DNA from: Pseudoalteromonas sp. XI10
GTDB lineage: Bacteria; Pseudomonadota; Gammaproteobacteria; Enterobacterales; Alteromonadaceae
Assembly: GCF_001469895.1 (NCBI RefSeq)
Contig: NZ_LOPY01000061.1
Span: 1 to 64,000, forward strand
DNA length: 64,000 nucleotides
Reading direction: 5' to 3'
Below the pieces are notes generated by a model that searched no databases, was not told where the DNA came from, and was given only the letters and a program-made list of their open reading frames with translations. Numbering within the stretch: position 1 is the first letter of the stretch; each line of letters begins with the position of its first letter. Of this stretch, positions 53,542-63,385 are shown in pieces. Both the position numbers and the translations under genes were made by a program.

Positions 53542-55980
53542 TTATGCATAGTAATCTATTGATGATGAAGATTGTTGTCGAGAAGTTTCTGCGCTTTGTG
53601 CTGTTACTTCTGGCTGCTGCTCCTCAGCTTGTTGATTTCCAGCAAGCTGCCCTTGCCCAGACTGCTCTTGTTGTTGCTCAGGGTTACCCTGCTGAATACT
53701 ACTTTCACCAAGCTCAATACCTTGCTGTGCAAGCATTTCTCGTAAGCGTGGCATTGATTGCTCTAAAGCTTCTTTAGCCTGCTGATTTTGAACAACAAAA
53801 TTAATTTGTGCTTGTTCAGCATCACTACGTATACGAATTTGCATACTGCCCATTTCTGGCGGATCTAAGCGAATTTCAGCTTCTTTATTATTAATATTTA
53901 GTAACGCGCTAACTCGCTCTTGAAGCATTTTTGCAGCATCACTTTTTATGATATTAATCGCTTGCATTACACTTGGGTCAACATTCACCGATTTAGATTG
54001 AGTCTGAGTTTGCGCAGTTGTTTGTGTATGCATTGTTTGTACGTCTAGTGCTTGCTCATATTGCTGATGAGCCATTTCATAGGCACCTGGTTGTGTTGTT
54101 GCATTTGCTTGAGTCGTTAGCTGAGTAAATAATTGAGCTACACGCACAGTAACAGTTTCCTGTGTACGTTCAGTATTAATTTTTGTATCAAGCTCTGTGG
54201 TTACTTCTTCACTAGCAACTACTTTTGTCACATCGGCTGTAATTTGCGTGGTATTATTTTGTTTCGCTTTATTATTTTCAACATTAACTGTTGCTGCGGT
54301 TACTGGCATCGCAGTACTGGCTGTTGCAGGGGCATTAATAGCCTCTGTCAGCACAGTTTGAGCTGCAGCTAATTTTTCGTACTGAGCAGTGCCCGGCGTT
54401 AACGTTTGCAGCTGAGTGTTCACTTTGTTTAACAGTGCTTGCTGCTCATCCTTAGTCAGCGCCGTGATTTGCTTTTCTACGCCTGTAGGTAATTTGTTAT
54501 CGAGAGCCTTATTGTCAGCTAATTTAGCATCTTGTTTAGCCTGGCTTTCTTCAGCAATGTCTTGCTCTACAGCAAGTTGTGATACAGGACTCTGTGCAGT
54601 TTGCGTTGTAGGCTTACTACTGTTCACATCAGTCAATAGCGACTTGATAGTTGCCACCTCATCAGCACCGAGCTTATTATCAGCTTTAAGTTGATTTATT
54701 TGTTGCTCAAGTTGCTTTTGTTGCTCAGAGGTTAGCGATAAACCTTTAGCGAACTCACTTACAGCCTGCCCGTCGCCACTTTGTACTTTGGCCAGCAAGC
54801 TAACGATTGACTTATCTGTTACTGGTTTATCTGACTCTGGCTTTTCTGTTACGGCTAGATCAACTTTGGTTGCTGCGTCAGTTGGTTTATCTGCCACTTT
54901 TGCCGTGCCAGCTTCAATGTTTTTAGCAATGCTTTGCTCAGCACTGAAATTTGCTGCCGTTTTGTCAGTGTAGCTTTGTGTTTGTTTTGAATTAACTTCA
55001 GCTGTTTTTGTATCTACTTGAGCATCGCTATTTAAATCTGCAACCACCTTATTTAAAACAGTTTTACTTGCCTCATTTACGCCAAGTTCTTTGCCATCAG
55101 GTGTTTTTGTAGCGTCTGAATTCACAGCCTGTTTCTGAGCGCTATTTAACAGAGCGTCTACATCAACGGTGGTTTCTTTGTTGTCAGTTGCTTGTGTCGC
55201 ACTGGCAAAGTTAGATACTTGAGGCTTTGTATCAGGTGTATTAACAGCTGAAACACCCTGCTTTTCTTTGTCTGTTAATGGACCATCAACAATCGGAGTC
55301 ACACTATCTTTTGGTGGTAAATCGCCAATCGCTTTTAGCTGGCTATCTACCGCTGTCGCAACTTTAGACTTATGTAATAAGCTTGCTATTGAACTGTCGC
55401 CTTCCGCGTCGGCTTTTGAATCATCGGTTTGTGCAACGTCTGTCATCGGTGAAGGTATAACAGGTGTAATGGTATCGATTGGGGCTGGTTTTTTATCAAC
55501 AACTACAGGGCTAAAATCATTATTTTCAATCAATTTATTAACACGCGTACTCATAGCTTGAGCCGCATTAATTTGCGAAAGCAGTGAGTTTTCTTCATCT
55601 TCTACTAGAGCAAGTTCTTCGCTTTGCTCTTTAGTTACAGCTTCATTACGAATATCTGGACTTGTTTTAGATTTCTGTTCTGTAGACGTGGTAGCAGTTG
55701 CAACTTTAGCATCAGCAGTTGTGTTTTCATCACCTAATTTGGTATCTGATTTAGGCTCTTCAGAAATACTGATAGCTTTAGTTTCATCAACAGAATGAGT
55801 ATCTCCATCACTTTTTGTTTGAGGGGTGGTATTTGCTTGCGCGTTTGCCGCTTCACTTGCTTCTGTAAGTGAAGTTAAAAAACTTAAGCCCGATGCTTTG
55901 TCGCTAGGCTCTGAGTCTTTGCCTGAAAAACCAGTACCTTGCTCAGTTTTAACCTGCAAATTGATATCACTGATCGCCAT
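53542..55980 (-). CDS. fliK: flagellar hook-length control protein FliK
   Basis: Secreted ruler that triggers the FlhB switch (812 residues). The N-terminal ~650 residues are Thr/Lys/Asp/Ala/Gln-rich and probably extended. The C-terminal Flg_hook domain (about 690-780) has LDPPEMGSMQIRIRSDAEQAQINFVVQNQQAKEALEQSMPRLREMLAQQGIELGESSI. It is preceded by its own sigma-54-like site. Position after fliJ is canonical. Confidence 0.94.
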   Translation of the reverse strand: MAISDINLQVKTEQGTGFSGKDSEPSDKASGLSFLTSLTEASEAANAQANTTPQTKSDGDTHSVDETKAISISEEPKSDTKLGDENTTADAKVATATTSTEQKSKTSPDIRNEAVTKEQSEELALVEDEENSLLSQINAAQAMSTRVNKLIENNDFSPVVVDKKPAPIDTITPVIPSPMTDVAQTDDSKADAEGDSSIASLLHKSKVATAVDSQLKAIGDLPPKDSVTPIVDGPLTDKEKQGVSAVNTPDTKPQVSNFASATQATDNKETTVDVDALLNSAQKQAVNSDATKTPDGKELGVNEASKTVLNKVVADLNSDAQVDTKTAEVNSKQTQSYTDKTAANFSAEQSIAKNIEAGTAKVADKPTDAATKVDLAVTEKPESDKPVTDKSIVSLLAKVQSGDGQAVSEFAKGLSLTSEQQKQLEQQINQLKADNKLGADEVATIKSLLTDVNSSKPTTQTAQSPVSQLAVEQDIAEESQAKQDAKLADNKALDNKLPTGVEKQITALTKDEQQALLNKVNTQLQTLTPGTAQYEKLAAAQTVLTEAINAPATASTAMPVTAATVNVENNKAKQNNTTQITADVTKVVASEEVTTELDTKINTERTQETVTVRVAQLFTQLTTQANATTQPGAYEMAHQQYEQALDVQTMHTQTTAQTQTQSKSVNVDPSVMQAINIIKSDAAKMLQERVSALLNINNKEAEIRLDPPEMGSMQIRIRSDAEQAQINFVVQNQQAKEALEQSMPRLREMLAQQGIELGESSIQQGNPEQQQEQSGQGQLAGNQQAEEQQPEVTAQSAETSRQQSSSSIDYYA

Positions 55981-56049
55981 AATTCACCTAAAACTAAAGA
56001 GGCAATTTGCCGCCGCAAGTGCCAAAATTAATGCTACTGGTTAGGTAAA

Positions 56050-56065
56050 TGCAATTAACATGCCT
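56050..56065 (-). promoter_or_regulatory. putative sigma-54 promoter of fliK
   Basis: On the minus strand AGGCATGTTAATTGCA: the -24 element AGGCATG (two changes from TGGCACG) and a perfect TTGCA -12 box at exact spacing. It is 70 nt upstream of the fliK ATG, in the only sizeable gap inside the fliE-fliR run. Confidence 0.68.
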
Positions 56066-56080
56066 AAAAAAGATAGTATT

Positions 56081-56536
56081 TTAGAGAAGTGCGTTTTTAA
56101 GTTGACGTTGATAAAACTGATTTGAAGCAAATTCATCCAGCATTTTTTGCTCCGCTTTAGCTACTTTCATCGCTTGTTTTTCAGCTTGCTTTTCGATTAA
56201 CTTCGCTACTGCTTTTGCTTTCACTTGTTGTTTTAACCACAATGCTTTGCGCTGCGTAACAACTTGTTTTGCAGTATTCACTGTGCTTGCTTGCTGGCGT
56301 ATCGCTTCTTCAATTTTTGCGATAAAGGCATGATATTGACTAAACCCAGCACTAGACAAACCAGAGCGACCTTTCAAATGCAACTGCTGAGAATACTCCA
56401 TGCGAAAGTTATTCAGTCCTTGCAGTTTTTGTTGATTGCTTTGTAAGTGCTGCTGGGCTTTTAAATAATCCATGCGTAAAGATTCTTCCTTATCGCTCTC
56501 AAGCTTTAACAATAAATCAAGTTTACTTTGAGCCAT
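56081..56536 (-). CDS. fliJ: flagellar export chaperone/stalk FliJ
   Basis: Coiled-coil protein of the export ATPase complex (151 residues), almost wholly helical, with YLKAQQHLQSNQQKLQGLNNFRMEYSQQL and a basic C-terminus. It begins on the fliI stop (1-nt overlap). Sequence is weakly conserved in the family, so position supports the call. Confidence 0.9.
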   Translation of the reverse strand: MAQSKLDLLLKLESDKEESLRMDYLKAQQHLQSNQQKLQGLNNFRMEYSQQLHLKGRSGLSSAGFSQYHAFIAKIEEAIRQQASTVNTAKQVVTQRKALWLKQQVKAKAVAKLIEKQAEKQAMKVAKAEQKMLDEFASNQFYQRQLKNALL

Positions 56537-57870
56537 TAACCTTGTCCTAATAACTGTGCAAGACCTTGTAGACCATCATCATAACTGATCACATCTTTCA
56601 TGCCTTGCTGAAGGAATTGATTCACACGTGGCATCATATTAATTGCTTGGTCAAGCATAGGGTCGGTGCCTTTTTGGTACGCACCTAGTGTGATCATATC
56701 TTTGTTCTGTTGATACATTGAATACACTTGTTTTAGCACTCGAGCTTGTTGCATATGCGCTTCAGATACAACTTGTGGCATAACACGAGAAATCGATTTT
56801 TCGATATCAATAGCCGGATAATGACCACTGTCAGCTAAATCTCGAGATAAAACAATGTGGCCGTCTAATATAGCGCGAGCAGAGTCAGCAATTGGATCTT
56901 GCATATCATCCCCTTCACTAAGCACAGTGAAAAACGCGGTGATCGAACCTTGCCCTTCACCACCATTACCGGCACGCTCCACCAGCGCAGGTAGTTTGGC
57001 GAATACTGAAGGCGGATACCCCTTAGTTGCTGGAGGCTCACCAACGGCTAAGGCGATTTCACGTTGCGCCATGGCATAACGGGTAACGGAGTCAAGTAAT
57101 AACAATACGTTAAGACCTTGATCGCGAAAGTATTCCGCAATGGTCACTGCACTTTCACAGCCTTTTAAACGCATTAATGGTGAAGCATCCGCAGGAGCTG
57201 CAACCACCACTGAGCGCTTACGCCCTTCAACACCTAAAATTTCTTCAATGAACTCTTTTACCTCACGACCACGTTCACCCACAAGACCTACCACAATTAC
57301 ATCTGCTTCAGAGCCGCGAGTCATCATACCCAGTAATACTGATTTACCGACACCAGAGCCTGCAAACAGACCCATACGCTGGCCTTGACCTACGGTAATA
57401 ACGGAGTTGATGGCTCGTACACCTACGTCCATAGGTTGACTGATTGGTCGTCTTGCAAGAGGGTTAATTGAGTTTTGCGCAAACTTTAAGTGATGCTCAG
57501 CATTAATGGCACCTAAGCCATCAAGTGGCCGACCAAGGCCATCCACTACACGGCCAAGTAAACTCATGCCAACAGGCAGTCCTGTTTCATTTAGCTTTGG
57601 GATAACTCGTGCACCAGGCAGTACGCCAGAGATGTGATCATTTGGCATCAAGTAAAGTGTTTGGTCATTAAAACCAACGACTTCAGCATCAACAAAGCCG
57701 TTAATGGTTTCAATTTTACATTGACTGCCAACAGGTGCTCTAAGCCCTTTTGCTTCTAGCGTTAAACCAACGACACGCGTCAGAATACCAGCAACAGCTG
57801 GTTTTGGGGCCTTGATATTTTTTTCATAGCGCTGTAAACGTTCGCTTAGAGTCATTGATTGAGCACTCAT
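56536..57870 (-). CDS. fliI: flagellar export ATPase FliI
   Basis: F1-beta-like ATPase for export (444 residues). Walker A AGSGVGKS at 170-177, Walker [37 protein letters not shown], and [11 protein letters not shown]. Forms a hexamer with FliJ and is held by FliH encoded just upstream. Confidence 0.96.
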   Translation of the reverse strand: MSAQSMTLSERLQRYEKNIKAPKPAVAGILTRVVGLTLEAKGLRAPVGSQCKIETINGFVDAEVVGFNDQTLYLMPNDHISGVLPGARVIPKLNETGLPVGMSLLGRVVDGLGRPLDGLGAINAEHHLKFAQNSINPLARRPISQPMDVGVRAINSVITVGQGQRMGLFAGSGVGKSVLLGMMTRGSEADVIVVGLVGERGREVKEFIEEILGVEGRKRSVVVAAPADASPLMRLKGCESAVTIAEYFRDQGLNVLLLLDSVTRYAMAQREIALAVGEPPATKGYPPSVFAKLPALVERAGNGGEGQGSITAFFTVLSEGDDMQDPIADSARAILDGHIVLSRDLADSGHYPAIDIEKSISRVMPQVVSEAHMQQARVLKQVYSMYQQNKDMITLGAYQKGTDPMLDQAINMMPRVNQFLQQGMKDVISYDDGLQGLAQLLGQG

Positions 57871-57887
57871 AATGAGCCTAAAAAGTA

Positions 57888-58706
57888 TTAGATACCACTG
57901 CTATGCAAAAAGTTTTCCAACGTTTCTTTGACGCGGGTTTTTATTGTCATGTCGAGGGATGATTGCGGGGTTTTAATTTCGCAGCCACCACGTTCTAAAG
58001 TCGGCTCTGCAACTAACTGCCAATGGTTATCTGCGATAGTTTGTTCGCCATAACTTTCGGTAATTAAAGTAATATCATCAGGGTGTAAGTGAATACGTAC
58101 TTTCGCTTGCTCTTCACCTAACGCATCAATAGCTTGCTTCAAAGCATGCAAAATGACTTCAGGTGAGGTTTTAATTTCTTGGTAAACTAAAACTTCAGTT
58201 AACATCACAGCTAACTGCACTAACTGCTTTTCGGCACTTTCATCGACTTTAGATAATGGTTGAGAAAGGCTATCAAGTAGGCCTCTTAACTTGGTCAGCT
58301 GCTCTTCTAAAATTGGCTTTATTTCTTCTTGGCCTTGCTCCTTACCAAGCTCAACACCTTCTTTAAAGCCAGCTTCTTTTCCCTCATGTGCGCCTTTTTC
58401 AAAACCATCTATATAGCCTTGCTCATGACCTTGCTTTAGCCCTTCTTCATAGGCATCTTGACGGATCTTTTCAAGCTCAGCCATGGTCAATGACGGAATT
58501 TCAGGCTCTTCTGGCTGCTCTTCGGCCTGCTGCTTTTGCTGCTCTTTGCGATATAAGTCAGCTAAAGGCGTGCCATACGCCGTTGAACGTCCGGCAAGTT
58601 TTGTTGTATCTTGCGTCACTTCAGGAATTGGCCAGTTTTCCAATAATTCATCGGCAGCTTCACTGGCATGCACTGGATGTCCTGTATGAAATGAAGACTT
58701 ACTCAT
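57888..58706 (-). CDS. fliH: flagellar export ATPase regulator FliH
   Basis: Stator-like regulator of FliI (272 residues). A charged N-terminus is followed by a long helix in which glycine recurs exactly every fourth residue ten times (Gly89 to Gly125). A C-terminal V-ATPase-E-like domain (about 140-265) follows. Four nt before it fliG ends. The glycine repeat is a known FliH trait and is long here. Confidence 0.93.
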   Translation of the reverse strand: MSKSSFHTGHPVHASEAADELLENWPIPEVTQDTTKLAGRSTAYGTPLADLYRKEQQKQQAEEQPEEPEIPSLTMAELEKIRQDAYEEGLKQGHEQGYIDGFEKGAHEGKEAGFKEGVELGKEQGQEEIKPILEEQLTKLRGLLDSLSQPLSKVDESAEKQLVQLAVMLTEVLVYQEIKTSPEVILHALKQAIDALGEEQAKVRIHLHPDDITLITESYGEQTIADNHWQLVAEPTLERGGCEIKTPQSSLDMTIKTRVKETLENFLHSSGI

Positions 58707-58709
58707 GGC

Positions 58710-59750
58710 TTACAGGAACTCCTCACCACCACCGCCACCAAGCATAATTTCGCCTGAGTCAGCTAAACGACGTGCCGTAGAAAGAATTTCTTTCTGCGCT
58801 GCTTCTACTTCACTAATACGAACAGGGCCCATTGCCTCAAGATCATCAGCGAGTAATTCAGCAGCACGTTTTGACATATTGCCCAAAATCTTCTCTTTTA
58901 ATGCTTCGTCAGTACCTTTAATTGCTTTCATTAATACATCTTGCTGTACTTCACGAAGGATCGCTTGAATACCACGGTCTTCAACATCCATTAAGTTCTC
59001 AAAGACAAACATAAGGTCTTGGATTTGCTGTGACATCTCTTCATCGTGTTCACGGATTGAATCCATTAACTGACCTTCAACATTGGTATCTAGGTAGTTC
59101 ATGATATCAGCAGCCGCTTTCAAGCCACCCATTTTCGCAGCTTGCGCACCGGCTTGACCTGCGAACTGTTTCTCCATGATTTCATTCAACTCTTGCAATG
59201 CTGCTGGTTGAACTTCTTCAAGGTTAGCAATACGCATGGTTAAATCTAAGCGCACTTTTTCTGGGAATTGCGACAAAATTTCCGCTGATTGCTCTGGTTC
59301 TAAATACGATAAAACAATGGTTTGAATTTGCGGGTGCTCGTTGCGAATGATATTCGCCACTTGCTTTGAATCCATCCACTTCAATGAATCAAGACCTTTC
59401 GCCCCTGAGCCCATAACAATTTGGTCAATAAGGCTGGCTGCCTTGTCTTCACCAAGCGCTGCTGTAAGGGCTTTTTTGATAAAGTCTTCAGACTGGAAGC
59501 CAATGGTACTGAAGCTTTGAATTTGCTCAATAAACAAATTATGGACTGCGCTAATTTTCGCTTGCGATAAATCATCTAGCGCAGCCATTGCCATACCCAC
59601 TTTTTGCACTTGCTTTGGCTCTAAGTGCTTAAGGATTTGCGCAGCATCTTCTTCTGATAAGCTCAGCAATAAGATTGCCGCCTTATCCACACCGTCTAGT
59701 TTATCAACATCAAACGCCGGTGGTAGTTGTTTTTGTTCTTGATCAGTCAT
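58710..59750 (-). CDS. fliG: flagellar motor switch protein FliG
   Basis: Rotor protein facing the stator (346 residues). GVDKAAILLLSLSEEDAAQILKHLEPKQVQKVG at the start, EHPQIQTIVLSYLEPEQSAEIL in the middle (EHPQ motif), and a C-terminal charged ridge (VDDRGIQ-like VEDRGIQAILREV; MSKRAAELLADDLEAMGPVRISEVEAAQ). Ends EEFL. Overlaps fliF by 8 nt. Confidence 0.96.
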   Translation of the reverse strand: MTDQEQKQLPPAFDVDKLDGVDKAAILLLSLSEEDAAQILKHLEPKQVQKVGMAMAALDDLSQAKISAVHNLFIEQIQSFSTIGFQSEDFIKKALTAALGEDKAASLIDQIVMGSGAKGLDSLKWMDSKQVANIIRNEHPQIQTIVLSYLEPEQSAEILSQFPEKVRLDLTMRIANLEEVQPAALQELNEIMEKQFAGQAGAQAAKMGGLKAAADIMNYLDTNVEGQLMDSIREHDEEMSQQIQDLMFVFENLMDVEDRGIQAILREVQQDVLMKAIKGTDEALKEKILGNMSKRAAELLADDLEAMGPVRISEVEAAQKEILSTARRLADSGEIMLGGGGGEEFL

Positions 59751-61458
59751 CTTCTGTTAACCACGCTTTCACTACTTGAGAAGACAGTTCTGGTTCATTT
59801 GCAACCAATGCACGAACTGCTTTGAGTAAATCTTCATCGCCATGTAAGTCTGGCAGCTGTAGTGTACCATCACTTGAGAATCCTACAGCAGCAGAGTCAA
59901 AGTCTTTATTTAGCATATCTAGCGTGCTATCACCAATATCTACACCTGCACTTAATGCATCTTCATCATATTCTTCTAGTGTATCGTCTGGGTAAATTAG
60001 ACGTTTCAGCATAGGTCTTACTACAAAGACAATCAGTACGATGATAACCAGTGCACCTAATGCTAAGCGTAGCATCTTCATGAACCAATCTTGCTCCCAA
60101 AGCGGAACTTCAATCGCTTCACCAGCATCTTCTCGAACAAATGGCACTGTAACAACTTCAAGTGCATCACCACGCTGCATATCAAAACCAACACCACCTT
60201 GTAATAAGCGACGAATATTTGACAATGCTTCTACAGAGCGAGGAACCATGGTTGTTTCACCGTTTTCACCCACTTGTGGTACATAATCAACGGCAACTGA
60301 AACACTGATACGACGAATAACACCGGTTTGCTGACGCTTATGCGAAATTGTTGTATCAAGCTCGTAGTTACGTGTTGCTTCTTTATGCGAACGACTTGGG
60401 TTCGTTGCTGAACCTGCTCCACCTTGGCCTGCAATTTCTGGAATATTAGAGTTAACTGGCGGCTGATTCGTTAGCGCACCAGGGATGCCCACTGCAAGAC
60501 CACCGATGTTGCTTTCTTCGAACGTGGTTTCACTGCGCACAGCGGGTAAGTCTGGGTTATAACGTTTTTGTGTTTCTTCGACTGCACTAAAATCCATGTT
60601 TAAATCGACTTGCGCGGTATAGTTACCTAAGCCTACAACTGGAATAAGGATGCTATCGATTTTATTTAAGTACTCTTCTTCACGCTTACGTTCAATCTCA
60701 TACTCTTTACGAGAGCGAGCAGCAAGTGAGTTTTGTGAACCTGAATTAAGTAAGCGACCATTTTGATCGGTAACAGTAACACGCTCTGGCGATAAACCTT
60801 GGACTGCTGAGGCAACAATATCAACTACTGAGTCAACTTCTTCACCGTCAAGTGTACGACCGCGTTTTAAGGTAAGCACTACCGTCGCTGAAGGTTGTTT
60901 TTCACGACGAGCAAATACGTTTTCTTTTGGAATAGCTAAAAGTACTTTGGCGCGAGTAACATTTTTTAGCTCTTCGATGGTACGTGCAAGCTGTTGCTCA
61001 CGACCATGTTTTAAACGTTCACGTTCAAGGCGTTGGCTAACACCAAACCCCATGTCTTGCATGATGATGTCAGTACCTGAGCTTGGCGCTTGCTCTAGGC
61101 CTTCACGAGCCATCAATAATTTAATGTTTTGGTATTCACCTTCTTCAACAGAGATGACGTTACCATCAAGTTCGTAATCAATCTTTTGAGCGTCTAAAAA
61201 GTCCAGCGTTTGAATAAGCTCTTCCGTTGGCATTTTGCCAAGCGGACGCATATCTGGTTGACGAGCCCAAATAATAATAAAAATTGCGATAGCCAAACAG
61301 ATTGCCAAAGCGATCACTAAAGTAACCTGGCGTAAAACATCTACACCGTTTAAGGCACTTAGGTAGCCTGACTTTTGCTCTTGTTGATCATCAGTATCGG
61401 TTGAGTCGATACCGCCGCCTGCTAAGGCTAGATCAGTTGATTGATTAGATTGCGCCAC
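59743..61458 (-). CDS. fliF: flagellar MS-ring protein FliF
   Basis: MS-ring subunit (571 residues). Membrane helices at about 47-66 and 448-468 flank a periplasmic part with two ring-building motifs (RPLGKMPTEELIQTLDFLDAQKIDYELDG; ELKNVTRAKVLLAIPKENVFARREKQPSATVVL). The cytosolic C-terminal tail binds FliG. 20 nt after fliE. Confidence 0.96.
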   Translation of the reverse strand: MAQSNQSTDLALAGGGIDSTDTDDQQEQKSGYLSALNGVDVLRQVTLVIALAICLAIAIFIIIWARQPDMRPLGKMPTEELIQTLDFLDAQKIDYELDGNVISVEEGEYQNIKLLMAREGLEQAPSSGTDIIMQDMGFGVSQRLERERLKHGREQQLARTIEELKNVTRAKVLLAIPKENVFARREKQPSATVVLTLKRGRTLDGEEVDSVVDIVASAVQGLSPERVTVTDQNGRLLNSGSQNSLAARSRKEYEIERKREEEYLNKIDSILIPVVGLGNYTAQVDLNMDFSAVEETQKRYNPDLPAVRSETTFEESNIGGLAVGIPGALTNQPPVNSNIPEIAGQGGAGSATNPSRSHKEATRNYELDTTISHKRQQTGVIRRISVSVAVDYVPQVGENGETTMVPRSVEALSNIRRLLQGGVGFDMQRGDALEVVTVPFVREDAGEAIEVPLWEQDWFMKMLRLALGALVIIVLIVFVVRPMLKRLIYPDDTLEEYDEDALSAGVDIGDSTLDMLNKDFDSAAVGFSSDGTLQLPDLHGDEDLLKAVRALVANEPELSSQVVKAWLTEDD

Positions 61459-61478
61459 AATAATTCTCCACTACCTAG

Positions 61479-61811
61479 TTACACAGGCATGTTCATGATT
61501 TCTTTATAAGCTTCAACAAGTTTATTTCGAACTTGCACCGTAGCTTCAAAAGCGACTGATGATTTTTGCGAAGCAATCATTACGTCAGCTAAAGAAACAC
61601 TGCGGTCGCCCATTTCCATTGCTGTTACTTTTTGCTTAGCGTCTTGTTGTAAGCCATTCACTGTATCAAGTGCATTGGTAAGTAAATCACCAAACTGTGC
61701 CGACGATGTTGGCTGAGTTTGTGTTGGTAAATTATTAATTGAGTTACTACGGCCTACTTCTGAAGCCATAGCTTGCATTTCTTGAAATAATGCGCTGTTT
61801 TGAACTTTCAT
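61479..61811 (-). CDS. fliE: flagellar hook-basal body complex protein FliE
   Basis: Adaptor between MS ring and rod (110 residues). C-terminal VMIASQKSSVAFEATVQVRNKLVEAYKEIMNMPV is the FliE signature. The ATG at 61811 follows AGAG with short spacing; a TTG 15 nt upstream is less likely. First gene of the large fli operon, under the sigma-54 site at 61851. Confidence 0.94.
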   Translation of the reverse strand: MKVQNSALFQEMQAMASEVGRSNSINNLPTQTQPTSSAQFGDLLTNALDTVNGLQQDAKQKVTAMEMGDRSVSLADVMIASQKSSVAFEATVQVRNKLVEAYKEIMNMPV

Positions 61812-61850
61812 AATACTCTCTGACAATGCAGTTTACTTATGCACTGATAA

Positions 61851-61866
61851 AGCACAAACCGTGCCA
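61851..61866 (-). promoter_or_regulatory. putative sigma-54 promoter of the fliE operon
   Basis: On the minus strand TGGCACGGTTTGTGCT: a perfect -24 TGGCACG and -12 GTGCT (consensus TTGCA/T) at exact spacing, 40 nt upstream of the fliE ATG. fleSR, the expected activators, are encoded just upstream, as in Pseudomonas and Vibrio. Confidence 0.85.
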
Positions 61867-61930
61867 CAAAATAAAACAAACAAATTCAACAACTTGAACT
61901 ATTTATTTGGCATGTCAGAGTTTTGACAGC

Positions 61931-61960
61931 AAACAAGCTCACAAAAATGTGAGCTTGTTT
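61931..61960. terminator. hairpin between fleR and fliE
   Basis: The perfect 13-bp stem AAACAAGCTCACA/TGTGAGCTTGTTT has an AAAA loop. On the minus strand it lies 21 nt after the fleR stop and ends in TTT only, so it is a probable but not ideal terminator. It separates fleSR from the sigma-54 promoter of fliE. Confidence 0.6.
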
Positions 61961-61981
61961 GAGTAACTTTTTGGAAGGAGT

Positions 61982-63385
61982 TTATGCAGGTAAGGCGATA
62001 CCCAAGTCTCGCATTTGCGCCAGTTTATAACGTAACGTGCGCGGACTAATACCTAAGGTTTCTGCAACCTCTTTGCGCTTACCATTACAGCGCGCTAAGG
62101 TTTCTAAAATAATACGATGCTCTTTGTCTTTCAGCTCGTCTTTGTAATTACCTTGCTCACTCACTTGTGGCACGGTATCTAAATTAACTTCAACAGGCTG
62201 TTCTTGATATACCGGTGCGTTGTGTGGCGGCGTAGCGACTGGCTTTATATCAACCGTAAGCAACTCTTCAATAAAGACATCATCTTGATGAATACTATTA
62301 CCATCGCATAATATCAACGCCCGTTGAATAACGTTATCAAGCTCTCGTACGTTACCTGGCCAAGCATGAGATAGTAGCTTTTGTTTCGCACCCTCACTTA
62401 GTTGAGCGATAGGCTCTTTACTTTTCAGGCAATGACGCTCTATTAAATGCTCAGCCAATACAATAATGTCGCCAGGACGCTCGGCTAATGGTTTCCACAT
62501 TAGCGGGAATACATTTAAGCGATAATATAAATCTTCTCTAAATAGATTTTCGCTCACTGCTTCTTTTAAATCTCGGTTACTTGTAGCAAGCACGCGAACA
62601 TCAAGCTCTATGGTTTTACGACCGCCTAAGCGCTCTACTTCGCGCTCTTGAAGTACACGCAGTAATTTAGCTTGCAAGCCTAAATCCATCTCAGTAATTT
62701 CATCAAGTAAGATGGTACCACCTTGAGCTTGCTCAAATTTACCCGGACAGGCTTGAATAGCGCCGGTAAACGCCCCTTTTTCGTAACCGAATAAGGTTGC
62801 TTCAAGCATGTTTTCAGGAATAGCAGCGCAGTTAATAGCCACAAAGGGGGCATCGCTACGATTTGATTTATCGTGGATAAAACGAGCCAAGACTTCTTTA
62901 CCCGAGCCACTTGGGCCGAGTACCATGACACTGGCATCTGAACGGGCTACTTTGCTCGCGAGCTCCAATAGCTTAATACTTGATGGATCGGCAACGATTG
63001 GGCCATCGGTTTCTTTTTCCTTTTCAGGCAAATAACGACTCACCATATTAAGGAGTACTTCTGGAGCAAACGGTTTTGCCATATAATCAATCGCGCCTAA
63101 ACGCATTGCTTCTACAGCATCATCAATGGTGGCATAGGCTGTCATCATTAATACCGGCAGCTCAGGATAATTAAGTTTAATGCTACGTAATAGGTCAAGG
63201 CCACTCATGGCGCCCATTTGCACATCACTAACAACCAATGAATAGCTATTTTGCTTAAGCAAGATCATCGCTTGTTCAGCGCTATCTGCAGCAACGCAAT
63301 CAATACCCGACATTTCAAGGGTATCAATCAGTGCTTCTCGTAAGCCTGCGTCGTCTTCAACGACTAAAATAGAGTTAGTATTCAT
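61982..63385 (-). CDS. fleR: sigma-54 flagellar response regulator FleR/FlrC
   Basis: NtrC-type activator of middle flagellar genes (467 residues). Receiver domain 1-120 with Asp54 (VVSDVQMG). AAA+ domain with Walker A GPSGSGKE (157-164) and the sigma-54 contact loop GAFTGA (204-209). C-terminal Fis-type helix-turn-helix (about 425-460, RKEVAETLGISPRTLRYKL). Overlaps fleS by 4 nt. Expected targets include the sigma-54 sites found at fliE, fliK and flhA. Confidence 0.95.
   Translation of the reverse strand: MNTNSILVVEDDAGLREALIDTLEMSGIDCVAADSAEQAMILLKQNSYSLVVSDVQMGAMSGLDLLRSIKLNYPELPVLMMTAYATIDDAVEAMRLGAIDYMAKPFAPEVLLNMVSRYLPEKEKETDGPIVADPSSIKLLELASKVARSDASVMVLGPSGSGKEVLARFIHDKSNRSDAPFVAINCAAIPENMLEATLFGYEKGAFTGAIQACPGKFEQAQGGTILLDEITEMDLGLQAKLLRVLQEREVERLGGRKTIELDVRVLATSNRDLKEAVSENLFREDLYYRLNVFPLMWKPLAERPGDIIVLAEHLIERHCLKSKEPIAQLSEGAKQKLLSHAWPGNVRELDNVIQRALILCDGNSIHQDDVFIEELLTVDIKPVATPPHNAPVYQEQPVEVNLDTVPQVSEQGNYKDELKDKEHRIILETLARCNGKRKEVAETLGISPRTLRYKLAQMRDLGIALPA

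Noticed and set aside
56008-56024. TGGCACTTGCGGCGGCA on the minus strand as a sigma-54 promoter of fliK
   Set aside because: The GG to GC distance is one base too long and the -12 box is poor; the site at 56050-56065 has exact spacing and TTGCA.
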